Shown: positions 1-7,733 of the stretch, one piece after another
How positions within the stretch are numbered: the first letter of the stretch is position 1
Layout of the letters: each line of letters begins with the position of its first letter
NCBI GenBank assembly: GCA_038523965.1
Contig: JBCBIX010000070.1
Span: forward strand, 1-14,066
DNA from: JAJRXG01 sp038523965
GTDB taxonomy: Bacteria > Bacteroidota > Bacteroidia > Chitinophagales > Saprospiraceae
Direction of reading: 5' to 3'
DNA length: 14,066 nucleotides
Notes under the pieces: model-generated
Told to the model about the DNA's origin: nothing
Seen by the model: the letters and a program-made list of their open reading frames with translations, nothing else
Databases searched by the model: none
Position numbers and translations under genes: made by a program

Positions 1-274
1 AGGGTGACTATATCATCCAGTCCGAACGTGACTCAGAAGTCTACCAATACTCCGCTGAGGCAAGCTATCTCATGATAAATCTTGCTGAGCAGGTAGTGCG
101 ACTCATATGCCAGATCATTGATCCGATCATTCAGCAATACAGACTCGGTGAGATATGGGATGGCCTCATCTGGTCGCGCATCCATATGCAGCGTTTGTCC
201 CATGAGATAGCTTGCCTCAGCGGAGTATTGGTAGACTTCTGAGTCACGTTCGGACTGGATGATATAGTCACCCT
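1..274. repeat. Perfect 74-bp inverted repeat (arms 1-74 and 201-274) at the window edge
   Basis: Bases 1-74 are exactly the reverse complement of bases 201-274. Pairing stops at base 75 (a) against base 200 (c), leaving a 126-base spacer. Both arms lie over the TPR gene; the inner arm (201-274) is its natural coding sequence, and the outer arm (1-74) runs back over it in the opposite sense. Because the outer arm begins at base 1, the true arm may be longer. A perfect fold-back inside a coding region at a sequence end is typical of a chimeric read, whole-genome-amplification chimera or assembly end artefact. Confidence 0.95.
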
Positions 275-866
275 GAACGATAGCTTTCTCTACACTCCCG
301 AGATTCCCGAGCACTCTGGTAAGAAGGAGTCTGTTAGCCAATTCCATCGAGCGATCCTCCAGTTGGATGCTCGCATTCAGCCCTTCTTCGACATAGATCA
401 GTGCCTTCTCATAGTCCAACTTACGTTGATACGCTCGGCCCAGTTGAGTCACTGCCATTGCCTTTCGATGTTCGTCTCCCTGCTCGTTGTAGTACTGATA
501 GCCTTCAGCTGTTAGCTTTAATGCCTCATCGAGAAAAATGTCCTCCTCGATGTAGAATCCTGCCAAGGCCATTCGTGCCTTGTAAAATCCATCATCGTCC
601 CTGATGTATCTATAGAGTTTTGCGCTTTCGACAAGATCAAAAATGACATCCTGATCGCGCAGGTGTACGCTGAAGTTGTGCATCGCTCGATCATAGTGTC
701 CTAATGCCTCTGCTGCGAAGTCATCATTAAGATAAGCCTCTTGGATTCTGGCATTAATGCTCCTTAGTTTCTCCTGGTATGCCCCATCAGCATCTCCCCT
801 TAGGTCGCCAGGATAACAGATCATCCCTACCCATGTGCAGAGAAGCAATATGGCCCATCGTATCAT
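33..866 (-). CDS. Exported TPR-repeat protein, probably N-terminal sensor part of a TPR histidine kinase; C-terminus interrupted by fold-back
   Basis: The 277-residue frame opens with a short basic start and a hydrophobic stretch (about residues 3-17), which looks like a signal peptide. The rest is helical and TPR-like. Clear repeats lie near residues 137-172 (LGRAYQRKLDYEKALIYVEEG) and 213-250 (SYLMGQTLHMDARPDEAIPYL). Genuine sequence runs from base 866 to about base 75 (residue Y264). The last 13 residues are read from bases 33-74, which are the reverse complement of an earlier part of this same gene, so the C-terminus and stop are not natural. In Bacteroidota a signal peptide plus TPR array often precedes a membrane helix and HisKA_3/HATPase domains. 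The divergent response regulator next door makes that the best guess, but no kinase domain is visible. It could instead be a stand-alone TPR protein. Confidence 0.75.
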   Translation of the reverse strand: MIRWAILLLCTWVGMICYPGDLRGDADGAYQEKLRSINARIQEAYLNDDFAAEALGHYDRAMHNFSVHLRDQDVIFDLVESAKLYRYIRDDDGFYKARMALAGFYIEEDIFLDEALKLTAEGYQYYNEQGDEHRKAMAVTQLGRAYQRKLDYEKALIYVEEGLNASIQLEDRSMELANRLLLTRVLGNLGSVEKAIVQGDYIIQSERDSEVYQYSAEASYLMGQTLHMDARPDEAIPYLTESVLLNDRINDLAYESHYLLSKIYHEIACLSGVLVDF

Positions 867-969
867 AGTTCGAAGCTCAGTTGTTCAGATCGCGCAGTAA
901 TTAGGGTTACTACTGATATAACTCGCATTGGGGTGACGCTACATTCGATTACTAAAAATAAGATTCCGC

Positions 970-1614
970 ATGATTAACATTCTCATTGTAGACGACCATA
1001 AGATGTTTGTAGAGGGCTTAGAGTCCATCCTATCTAAAGAAGAGGATATCAATATCGTGCACCGTTGTCATGAGGGCAAAGAGGTATTCGATCTGGCGCT
1101 GCTCGATCGAATTCATATCATCCTACTCGATATCAATCTACCAGACATGAGCGGAATCGAAGTCTGTCAACGCATCCTCAAGCTCAAGGAAAATCTCAAG
1201 ATTCTGGTCCTCTCCATGCATGATGAAGAGAGCTATATCTCAGAAGTCCTGAAGAGTGGTGCACTGGGGTATATTCTGAAAAACACAGGCCGTAAAGAGC
1301 TAATTACAGCGATACGAACAGTGGCTTCTGGGCGAACCTACTTTAGCGAGGCGATCACCAATACGATCATGAATGGCCTCCTCGACCACAATAAAAAAGC
1401 CAAACCTCAAGAGCGTCAAGTCCCAAAGATTACGCGTCGCGAAAAAGAAGTCTTGGATCTAATCATGGAGGAAAACACAAATCAGGAGATCGCAAACCAA
1501 TTGTTCATCAGCCTTAAGACAGTTGAGGCACATCGCAGTAATCTTCTATCCAAATTAAGTGCTCGAAATACCGCAGGATTAGTCAAAAAAGCTATCGAGT
1601 TCGAACTGGTCTGA
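970..1614 (+). CDS. NarL/FixJ-family response regulator (REC + LuxR-type HTH)
   Basis: This 214-residue protein has the usual length and layout of a two-component DNA-binding response regulator. The receiver domain covers about residues 1-118: acidic pair D8-D9, phospho-acceptor D54 in LLDINLPDMSG, switch residue S82 and conserved K104 in GYILKN. A linker follows, then a LuxR-type helix-turn-helix from about T155 to the end (ITRREKEVLDLI, then NQEIANQLFISLKTVEAHR and NLLSKL). Phosphorylation at D54 would be expected to promote dimer binding at target promoters. The gene lies divergently from the TPR protein at 33-866, with 103 bases between them, so the two probably form a sensor-regulator pair. 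The target genes cannot be read from the sequence. The family call is secure. Confidence 0.95.
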   Translation: MINILIVDDHKMFVEGLESILSKEEDINIVHRCHEGKEVFDLALLDRIHIILLDINLPDMSGIEVCQRILKLKENLKILVLSMHDEESYISEVLKSGALGYILKNTGRKELITAIRTVASGRTYFSEAITNTIMNGLLDHNKKAKPQERQVPKITRREKEVLDLIMEENTNQEIANQLFISLKTVEAHRSNLLSKLSARNTAGLVKKAIEFELV

Positions 1615-1647
1615 TCGGGTTCATCAAAGTTGTTTTTTAGAGGTTTC

Positions 1648-1674
1648 CGAGGTTGTAACTCAGCTGCAACCTCG
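1648..1674 (+). terminator. Possible hairpin terminator after the response regulator
   Basis: CGAGGTTG (1648-1655) pairs perfectly with CAACCTCG (1667-1674) around an 11-base loop. It lies 34 bases past the response regulator stop and before the next gene. The following bases are only moderately T-rich, so it may be a weak terminator or simply a structured leader of the next gene. Confidence 0.4.
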
Positions 1675-1732
1675 CCATTTCATCTTTGTGTCATCTTCTT
1701 ACAAAAGAGAAGATCTAATACACGAAGTACGC

Positions 1733-2317
1733 ATGGCAACAACAACTAAAAAGAAAGGAACAAGTCCACAGCTGAAGGAGCGCATCTCCAAGATCAATGA
1801 TCAAGCCATCCTTACGGCCACAGATATGGTCGACGGCTCAATCAAAACTGGTGCCCAATGGCAGAAGCTTTATGCTAAGTCACTGAAGAAAAGCGAGCCA
1901 GTTATCGCTAAGCAAATCAATATGGCATTCGATACGCTCGAATCCCTCATTGATCAATATCAGAGTGGCACTAACCGCTTCAAAAACCTGCTAAACATCG
2001 ACGCTAACACCACTAAAAAGGTGAAAAAAGCAGCTCGAAAAACAGTCAAGAAAGTCAAGACTGACGTGGCGGATGCAGCGAGTACAATACAAGAGTCGGT
2101 CAAGAAGAGTAGCACCCAAGTAGACCTTACATTAATCAATGGGATCGGACCGAAGATGCAAGAACTACTGAACAATGCAGGAATCTCTTCTATCGAAGAC
2201 TTAGCAAATGCGAATGTCGATCACCTCAAAACTGTCTTATCAGAAGCTGACGCCAGATATCGCATGATGGATCCAACAGATTGGGTAGCAGAGGCGAAGA
2301 AGCGAATCACTACATAA
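1733..2317 (+). CDS. Phasin-like helical protein with C-terminal helix-hairpin-helix domain
   Basis: The frame is open from a GTG at 1688, but ATG 1733 is preferred: it gives the N-terminus MATTTKKKGT, matching the start of the downstream paralogue (MATKNTKAKT). The 194-residue product has three parts. Residues about 20-90 are an amphipathic helical region with D-x-VDG-x-IK, QW and FDTLE-x-L motifs, resembling phasins. Residues 93-110 are a Lys/Arg-rich linker (KKVKKAARKTVKKVK), like PHA-granule or nucleoid-associated proteins. Residues 131-194 are a helix-hairpin-helix domain with LTLINGIGPKMQELLNNAGI, of the kind grouped with DUF4332 and found as an add-on domain in several Bacteroidota proteins. 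Residues 33-88 align without gaps to residues 47-102 of the next protein, with 23 of 56 identical. A granule-coating or DNA-bridging role is plausible but unproven. Confidence 0.8.
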   Translation: MATTTKKKGTSPQLKERISKINDQAILTATDMVDGSIKTGAQWQKLYAKSLKKSEPVIAKQINMAFDTLESLIDQYQSGTNRFKNLLNIDANTTKKVKKAARKTVKKVKTDVADAASTIQESVKKSSTQVDLTLINGIGPKMQELLNNAGISSIEDLANANVDHLKTVLSEADARYRMMDPTDWVAEAKKRITT

Positions 2318-2360
2318 ACAGCAATAGAAACATTCATTTAGAAAAATAAAGCACATCATA

Positions 2361-2675
2361 ATGGCAACTAAGAACACAAAAGCAAAAACTAAGAGAACCT
2401 TCGATCTTAAGAATGTAAAGGTCAATCTGAACTACGGTAAGATCAAAGAGACTACTAAAGAGGTAAATGACTTCATTCTCGAAACATCTGAAGATGTGGT
2501 TGATGGAACGATCAAGAGAACAGAAGAGTGGCAAGGAGTAGCCGAAAAGGCGATGAAAGGCGGACTCAAGCTGGCAGCAACTCAGCAAGACTTGATGTTT
2601 GACACACTCGAGACTCTCAAAGGACAAATCATCGAAGGGCGCAAGAGATTCAAGGTTCTATTCAGCAAGAATTAA
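2361..2675 (+). CDS. Short phasin-like helical protein, paralogue of the preceding gene
   Basis: This 104-residue protein has no signal peptide or membrane segment. A basic N-terminus (MATKNTKAKTKR) is followed by an almost wholly helical region. The conserved core VVDGTIKRTEEWQ, QQDLMFDTLETLK and EGRKRFKVLF matches the upstream protein without gaps, but the Lys-rich linker and helix-hairpin-helix tail are missing. The gene begins 43 bases after its neighbour, with no terminator between them, and ends just before a strong terminator, so the two are probably cotranscribed and arose by duplication. The amphipathic-helix pattern and size fit phasin-type granule surface proteins; hetero-oligomer formation with the longer paralogue is an inference. 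No PHA synthase is visible in the window. Confidence 0.8.
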   Translation: MATKNTKAKTKRTFDLKNVKVNLNYGKIKETTKEVNDFILETSEDVVDGTIKRTEEWQGVAEKAMKGGLKLAATQQDLMFDTLETLKGQIIEGRKRFKVLFSKN

Positions 2676-2694
2676 GATCCCCAACATATCATTG

Positions 2695-2728
2695 AAAGGG
2701 TTGTCCGGATCGAAACGGACAACCCTTT
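2695..2728 (+). terminator. Strong rho-independent terminator of the phasin-like pair
   Basis: A perfect 13-bp stem, AAAGGGTTGTCCG (2695-2707) with CGGACAACCCTTT (2716-2728), closes an 8-base loop and runs into TTTATTT. It begins 20 bases after the stop of the short phasin-like gene and ends that transcription unit before the hydrolase gene. Confidence 0.93.
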
Positions 2729-2882
2729 TTTATTTAGCGACCTGTTTGCACTGCATCAGGGGGTAACAGACACCCACAAGACAATACAGAACTCCGTCAT
2801 TGAGATTTATGTTAATAGATCATATGTGACTATGGGGGCAAATGCTAATTTTATTCTGGAGTGTATGAGAAAGAAGGAGGTC

Positions 2883-3677
2883 ATGTCAGCTGAGCATGAG
2901 TTAATTGGGGAGCATAGAAAGCCCTCATTTTTTTGGTTAGCCACAGAAATTAACCGTGCTCTCTTCGAACTGGGTACGTTTTATCCATACAATGCCTTAA
3001 GTCGTTGTTCTGACGAAGGGGATGGTCATCCCGTGTTAGTTCTGCCAGGATTTATGGCGACTGACATCTCGACAAAACCACTTCGCACACACTTAGAAAA
3101 GTGCGGATACAGTGGATATGGTTGGGGGCTGGGTAGGAATTATGCCAGCACCGACTACTTAGATGAGCTGGTAAACCTATGCGAAAGTTTGTATCGATCC
3201 CACAAGCAAAAGGTATCTGTGATTGGTTGGAGCTTAGGCGGAATCTTCGCACGCCAGGTCGCCAAGGAACTTCCTCATATCATTAGACAGGTCATCACGC
3301 TGGGATCACCATTCGGTGATATCCAACGGCCAAATAACGCTGTCTGGCTCTACAACATCTTGACTAACGGTAAAGGAACAGAAACTGTGGATCAGGAGCT
3401 GATCGCAGATATCCCCCGTCCAGCTCCGGTCCCATCAACTGCCATCTACTCGAAAGAAGATGGAGTTGTGCCTTGGCAAGCATGCATGGAATCGATAAAC
3501 TCTGATATCCACCAAAATATCCAAGTTCGTGGATCACATCTCGGACTGGGAGTTAATCCTGTAGTTCTCAAGATCGTTATCGATCGACTTCAGTATCGTG
3601 AAGAGAATTGGTCAAAGTGGGAACCCAGCGGAATCTTCGAAGACTTGCTGTCAGATCACCGGGCGGTGAGAGCTTAG
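2883..3677 (+). CDS. Alpha/beta hydrolase (lipase/esterase-like)
   Basis: The fold and catalytic triad are visible. VLVLPGF near residue 51 is the strand and oxyanion-hole region. GWSLGG near residue 115 is the nucleophile elbow (GxSxG, Ser about 117). KEDGVVPW holds the likely acid (Asp about 193), and GSHLGLGVNP the likely base (His about 219). There is no signal peptide, so it should act in the cytoplasm. The start is uncertain: the frame is open from GTG 2826, with ATGs at 2832, 2865 (GGAG four bases upstream) and 2883 (AAGGAGG directly upstream, rather close). I chose 2883 because the protein becomes family-like only after it; 2865 is nearly as good. It likely hydrolyses a lipid-type ester. 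The phasin-like genes upstream hint at polyhydroxyalkanoate or storage-lipid turnover, but a terminator separates them and the substrate is unknown. Confidence 0.85.
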   Translation: MSAEHELIGEHRKPSFFWLATEINRALFELGTFYPYNALSRCSDEGDGHPVLVLPGFMATDISTKPLRTHLEKCGYSGYGWGLGRNYASTDYLDELVNLCESLYRSHKQKVSVIGWSLGGIFARQVAKELPHIIRQVITLGSPFGDIQRPNNAVWLYNILTNGKGTETVDQELIADIPRPAPVPSTAIYSKEDGVVPWQACMESINSDIHQNIQVRGSHLGLGVNPVVLKIVIDRLQYREENWSKWEPSGIFEDLLSDHRAVRA

Positions 3678-3699
3678 CTCCAGACGATTATTGAGAAAG

Positions 3700-3783
3700 T
3701 ACCGAAGGCGGGACTTGAACCCGCACGCTGTTACCAGCACTGGATTTTGAATCCAGCGTGTCTACCAATTCCACCACTCCGGC
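3700..3783 (-). tRNA. tRNA-Leu, anticodon CAA
   Basis: On the minus strand this 84-base gene folds as a class II tRNA. The acceptor arm is GCCGGAG with CTTCGGT, including two G-U pairs. The D loop carries the GG pair (AATTGGTAGA). The anticodon stem CTGGA/TCCAG closes the loop TTCAAAA, giving anticodon CAA (reads UUG). A long variable arm forms from GCTG-GTAA-CAGC, and the T arm is GCGGG-TTCAAGT-CCCGC. The discriminator is A and no CCA is encoded, so CCA must be added after transcription. The gene converges with the hydrolase, 22 bases away. Confidence 0.96.
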
Positions 3784-3803
3784 AAGTAGTCTGTAAAGCG
3801 CCG

Positions 3804-3811
3804 CAAATATA
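3804..3811 (-). promoter_or_regulatory. Bacteroidota-type -7 promoter element for tRNA-Leu
   Basis: Read on the minus strand this is TATATTTG, an exact match to the Bacteroidota sigma-ABfr -7 element TAnnTTTG. It would start transcription some 10-16 bases before the tRNA 5' end, a sensible leader length. No clear -33 TTTG lies at the usual spacing, so the call rests on the -7 box and its position. Confidence 0.5.
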
Positions 3812-3844
3812 TCACATTAGACAGATGTGGGCTGATCTCCAAAG

Positions 3845-4471
3845 CTATCCACCCATGATATTGAGATAGTTTTGCGTCATCTCAGTAGCTAAACTGCGAG
3901 CGATCCTAAGCTGATCTTGTTCGCTATGGCTTGTATTAAATGCGATGCTCAATATCACTGTGTTTCCCATCTGCCAGAAGTATTTACCCGCTCCGTATGA
4001 GTAGGCACCTGAATCTCCAAATTCATTGAACTCTCGGAATGGTTGAGTATCACCTTCGACAGTTTTCTCTCCGGCACTGATCTTAGACTCTATGTACCCC
4101 TCCACATAGTCTGGGTATTCAGCTACATCCAGTGGATTTTTCATCACCTGAAGTAGAATGCCGTTACCGCGTATATCCGCATTATCGTACATGAAGAAAC
4201 ACGAGCTGTGAGAAGCATTCGCACCCGTAGCAGATGCATCACTCAGCTCTAACGCTCCCTGCTGGATACCGAGGATGCTGGCCACTGTAGCCTCAGGCAC
4301 GAGATCGCAAGCCGATGTAAGAATTCGGCCCTTGGCATTCGTCATGGCGATTATATCCTCTCCTTGTCCGATCCTGGAAGTCGAGGAACTCTTACCCGCG
4401 GATGAACCCCCACCACTGCATGAGGTCAGGCATAATATTCCTACTAAAACGAAATAGGTAAATCCTTTCAT
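3845..4471 (-). CDS. Putative lipoprotein of unknown function
   Basis: The frame extends upstream to 4552, but that would overlap the end of the propeller gene. The ATG at 4471 gives a textbook lipoprotein signal (MKGFTYFVLVGILCLTSC) with lipobox L15-T16-S17-C18, so it is taken as the start, for 208 residues. After the lipidated Cys comes a Gly/Ser-rich tether, about residues 19-35. The mature domain starts near TSACDLVPEATVASILG (about 52-68), a pattern reminiscent of DUF3558-like small lipoproteins. Two Cys residues (C55, C91) could form a disulfide. There is no acidic surface-export signal directly after the lipidated Cys, so either face of the outer membrane is possible. The gene starts 20 bases after the propeller gene on the same strand and is probably cotranscribed with it. 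I do not recognise a function. Confidence 0.8.
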   Translation of the reverse strand: MKGFTYFVLVGILCLTSCSGGGSSAGKSSSTSRIGQGEDIIAMTNAKGRILTSACDLVPEATVASILGIQQGALELSDASATGANASHSSCFFMYDNADIRGNGILLQVMKNPLDVAEYPDYVEGYIESKISAGEKTVEGDTQPFREFNEFGDSGAYSYGAGKYFWQMGNTVILSIAFNTSHSEQDQLRIARSLATEMTQNYLNIMGG

Positions 4472-4491
4472 GGGGTCAAAAGTAACAGTCT

Positions 4492-7400
4492 CTACTCCTT
4501 CTTGAAAAGTGGGAAGTCTGTACCCTCTACCATTGACTGAAACGATGCCCATTCATCAGTCATGTAAGCCTCAACTTGATCAGCGACAGATTTACATTTT
4601 TCCTGTGCCTGTGACATGGCTATTGCGGCATTAGGACCTGGTCTTCCGATAGAAGTGCCGATATACCTGCGAGCACGTCCGATGTAGGCCATAAGGTTCT
4701 CAGGATTTCGTTGGATCCCCTTCTGTTTCTGTGGGTTGAAAAAGAGTTTGTCCAGCTCGTCAAGTTGCTTTTTCTCAGTCTTGATCGCCTCCTTCATTTG
4801 CGTTTTGATCGTATCTGAGAGCATATCACTCATTTTTTCAATTAAACCGAGCGATTCCTTGGCATCTACGATTTGGTCATAAGCTTCTTTGGCGTCCATG
4901 AGTAGTTTATCATATTCATCCCGTGTGGCGATCATCTCCTCGCGTTCAGTCTCCGTGATGTCAAGTCGAGGGTCAGCCATAACCTCCACTTCGATACTGT
5001 CAACAGAACCGCCATAGCTTACGTATGCCATATACTTCCCAGGCAATGCATCCAGACCTCTTGGAAGATCGGCATCCTCCTTAGGCTTAGTACGCGAAGG
5101 CCCTCGAGTACCATCTGTTTCCAGATTCCAAGATTGTCTGATTAGACCTTTCTCTTTTACATCACGTGAGAAGCGGCGGATTGTATCTCCGCTCATATCT
5201 ACAATAGCGTAGTGAAGCTTATTCTTCTCTGCCTTCGATTCTGCCTTCCCTGTGGGTTCTTTGGTCTCCTGCTTTTCTTCTTGATCAGTATCAGCATCTG
5301 GGTTGATCCAGATGGAAAAGTGCGCATTCGTATTCTTATTGTCACCAACAAATTCGGCCTGACCAACGAAGCGGATACCTTGATAGGATCGTCGTTCGCT
5401 GAGATATGCTGGAGATACAGACACTACATCAAATGGCTTTTTTATGTAGGCTGATCGGGCTAACTCTCGAAATGGGCCGATGTCATCAATGACCCAGAAC
5501 GCGCGGCCAAATGTCCCCAAAACCAAATCTCCAAAAGTTGACTGGAGAGCCATATCTCGTATCTGAACAGATGGGAATTCGTTGTCCCACTTGTTCCAGC
5601 TCCTTCCCTTATCTACACTGATGTACAGCCCTGAATCCGTACCCAAGAATACCAGATTAGGTTCCTCTACATCTTGAATTATCGAAGTCGTAAAGCTCGA
5701 CACATCGCCATCGTCTACGATCCGACTCCATGTCTGACCATAATCCATGGTATGGTAAGCATATGCACTCCAGTCGTTCATTCGGTAGTTATTGACCACG
5801 ACAAATGCCTCTCCTGCCTTCTCCGAACCAACACGTATCTGCGGTATCCAGCCATATCGTGGAGCACCAGGAAGTCTACTATATACATCCGTCCAGCTTT
5901 CGCCCCCATCCCTGGTGATGTGAAGCCGACCATCGTCAGATCCGGTCCAGACAACTTGTGGATCTACAGGGCTCGGGGTGATGCTCAGCAGTGTAGTATT
6001 GTTTTCAGCATTAGTAGCATCAATGGTCAGTCCTCCACTCACGTCTTGATGCTGTTTACTGGTATCGTTCGTCGTGAGATCAGGAGAAATGATGGTCCAG
6101 CTCTGTCCACAGTCTGCACTGTAGTGCACGAACTGACTGCCATAGTATAGTCCACATTCGCTATCAGGCGCCAGAGCCAACGGTGCATTCCAATTGTAGC
6201 GCAGTCTCACAGAATCAGGGTGATTGGGACGGATGAATTTCGTCTGTCCCGTCACCTTATCGACCATGCCCAGATTACCTCCTTGTGACATCGCGTAGAG
6301 ATATCTGGTATTATCGGGTTTTGCAACAACATCAAATCCATCACCAAAAAAGACCTCTTGCCAATCATGGTTTGTGATATCGCCACTCTTCAATGTGAAT
6401 CCCGGTCCTACCCATGATCCATTGTCCTGCATACCACCATAAACCTGATACGGAAACTCATCATCAACGTTAACATGGTAAAACTGCCCTACCGGTAGAT
6501 TTGCAACAAATCGCCAAGTCTTACCTCGATCATATGAAATGTTCATACCACCATCGTTACCGTTGATCAGATAATTAGACCGTGTTGGATGTATCCATAG
6601 TGCATGATGATCAGGATGGACATCATTGCCATAGTCAGCGATTACCTTGAATGTTTTGCCACCATCTTCGGACATCGAGATATAACTCCATAGAGAATAT
6701 AACCGAAGCTCATTCGTGGGATCCACATAGATCTCTGCGTAGTAAAAAGGCCGATTACCAATGTTGGGATCTGTAGATACCTTGGCCCATTTTGATCCTC
6801 CATCCATGGATTTATATAACGCATTCTCCTTTGCTTCTACGAGAGCATACACGATATGGGGAGCTGATGGTGCAATGGCGAGACCTATTCGTCCCAGGTC
6901 ACCAGTGGGAAGACCTGCTTCCTTCTGTTCGATTCGAGTCCAGTGCACACCTCCATCATGAGTGATATAGAGACCAGATCCTGCTCCTCCTGAGTTAAAA
7001 GTCCAGGGCTTGCGCCCGAACTCCCACATCGCAGCGATTAACTTCTTCGGATTGGTTGGGTCCATGATGAGCTCGCCGATCCCAGTCTGCTCATTCACAT
7101 ACAGTGATTTGGTCCATGTGGCTCCTCCATCCGTTGTTTTGTACACTCCCCGCTCAGCATGTGGACCCCAGGCCGATCCTTGAGCCCCGACATAAACAGT
7201 ACCCGGAGACTGGGCATCAATCAGGATCCGATGGATTACTTTGGTCTTTTCTAACCCCATCAACGACCAGGTCTTTCCTCCGTCAAGAGAGCGATAGACG
7301 CCACCACCGCTGTTCTGTGAGTTCCTTGGATTGCCCTCACCAGTTCCAACCCAGATTTCTGAGGGATTAGACTGATTGATCTTTAGAGCACCTATGGAAA

Positions 7401-7662
7401 GGACATCATTTTTATCAAAAATGGGTTCCCAGGTCACACCTCCATTGGACGAGTACCACACCCCTCCAGAAGCAGTACCGACATAGATTTGCTCTTCATT
7501 GGAAAGATTGACATCTATGGCGGTGACTCGGCCGCTCATGCCAGCTGGCCCAATGTTTCTGGCTTTGATACCATCAAAATGACTCAAATCAATCTGCTGA
7601 GCATTGAGCCCCGCTACTAAGAGGAGGGTAGAAAAAAATGGAAATAGCTGGTTCATTTTCAT
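4492..7662 (-). CDS. Secreted Asp-box (VPS10/BNR-like) beta-propeller protein
   Basis: The start is set at ATG 7662 because it opens a clear signal peptide (MKMNQLFPFFSTLLLVAGLNAQQ, cleavage near residue 21); the longer reading frame adds a non-signal-like extension. The 1056-residue product carries at least eleven Asp-boxes of the form SxDxGxTW, for example near residues 71, 125, 177, 234, 285, 331, 376, 515, 583, 638 and 682, spread over about residues 40-730 as in tandem sortilin/VPS10-like propellers. A charged Glu/Lys-rich linker (about 794-815) leads to a small beta domain with a GDTIRRF motif (about 815-900), like the FlgD-type Ig fold. A mostly helical C-terminal region follows. No type IX sorting tail is evident. 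Such proteins are often annotated as glycosyl hydrolases, but no sialidase catalytic set is seen, so binding or scaffold functions are as likely. Its partner may be the lipoprotein downstream. Confidence 0.9.
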   Translation of the reverse strand: MKMNQLFPFFSTLLLVAGLNAQQIDLSHFDGIKARNIGPAGMSGRVTAIDVNLSNEEQIYVGTASGGVWYSSNGGVTWEPIFDKNDVLSIGALKINQSNPSEIWVGTGEGNPRNSQNSGGGVYRSLDGGKTWSLMGLEKTKVIHRILIDAQSPGTVYVGAQGSAWGPHAERGVYKTTDGGATWTKSLYVNEQTGIGELIMDPTNPKKLIAAMWEFGRKPWTFNSGGAGSGLYITHDGGVHWTRIEQKEAGLPTGDLGRIGLAIAPSAPHIVYALVEAKENALYKSMDGGSKWAKVSTDPNIGNRPFYYAEIYVDPTNELRLYSLWSYISMSEDGGKTFKVIADYGNDVHPDHHALWIHPTRSNYLINGNDGGMNISYDRGKTWRFVANLPVGQFYHVNVDDEFPYQVYGGMQDNGSWVGPGFTLKSGDITNHDWQEVFFGDGFDVVAKPDNTRYLYAMSQGGNLGMVDKVTGQTKFIRPNHPDSVRLRYNWNAPLALAPDSECGLYYGSQFVHYSADCGQSWTIISPDLTTNDTSKQHQDVSGGLTIDATNAENNTTLLSITPSPVDPQVVWTGSDDGRLHITRDGGESWTDVYSRLPGAPRYGWIPQIRVGSEKAGEAFVVVNNYRMNDWSAYAYHTMDYGQTWSRIVDDGDVSSFTTSIIQDVEEPNLVFLGTDSGLYISVDKGRSWNKWDNEFPSVQIRDMALQSTFGDLVLGTFGRAFWVIDDIGPFRELARSAYIKKPFDVVSVSPAYLSERRSYQGIRFVGQAEFVGDNKNTNAHFSIWINPDADTDQEEKQETKEPTGKAESKAEKNKLHYAIVDMSGDTIRRFSRDVKEKGLIRQSWNLETDGTRGPSRTKPKEDADLPRGLDALPGKYMAYVSYGGSVDSIEVEVMADPRLDITETEREEMIATRDEYDKLLMDAKEAYDQIVDAKESLGLIEKMSDMLSDTIKTQMKEAIKTEKKQLDELDKLFFNPQKQKGIQRNPENLMAYIGRARRYIGTSIGRPGPNAAIAMSQAQEKCKSVADQVEAYMTDEWASFQSMVEGTDFPLFKKE

Positions 7663-7733
7663 AGTTACAATGACGTGTGACAGGCAATATACATCGTGTA
7701 TGGAGTCCCAGATAGTAAGAAACGAAGAAGGTC

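Noticed and set aside
401..604. Plus-strand 67-residue open frame over the TPR gene
   Set aside because: It is antisense to a well-supported TPR coding region and has a low-complexity Pro/Arg-rich product without support.
1688..1732. GTG start extending the long phasin-like protein by 15 residues
   Set aside because: The internal ATG at 1733 gives an N-terminus matching the tandem paralogue, so the extension is probably leader sequence.
3666..3680. Short palindrome around GAGCTTAGCTC at the hydrolase stop as a terminator
   Set aside because: The stem is very short with almost no loop and no T-run on either strand.
4472..4552. Extended N-terminus of the lipoprotein gene overlapping the propeller gene
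   Set aside because: The ATG at 4471 starts a textbook lipoprotein signal peptide; the extension would place the signal inside the protein.
5674..6150. 158-residue plus-strand open frame inside the propeller gene
   Set aside because: It lies wholly antisense to a strongly supported coding region with repeated Asp-boxes, and its translation has no family-like motif or signal.
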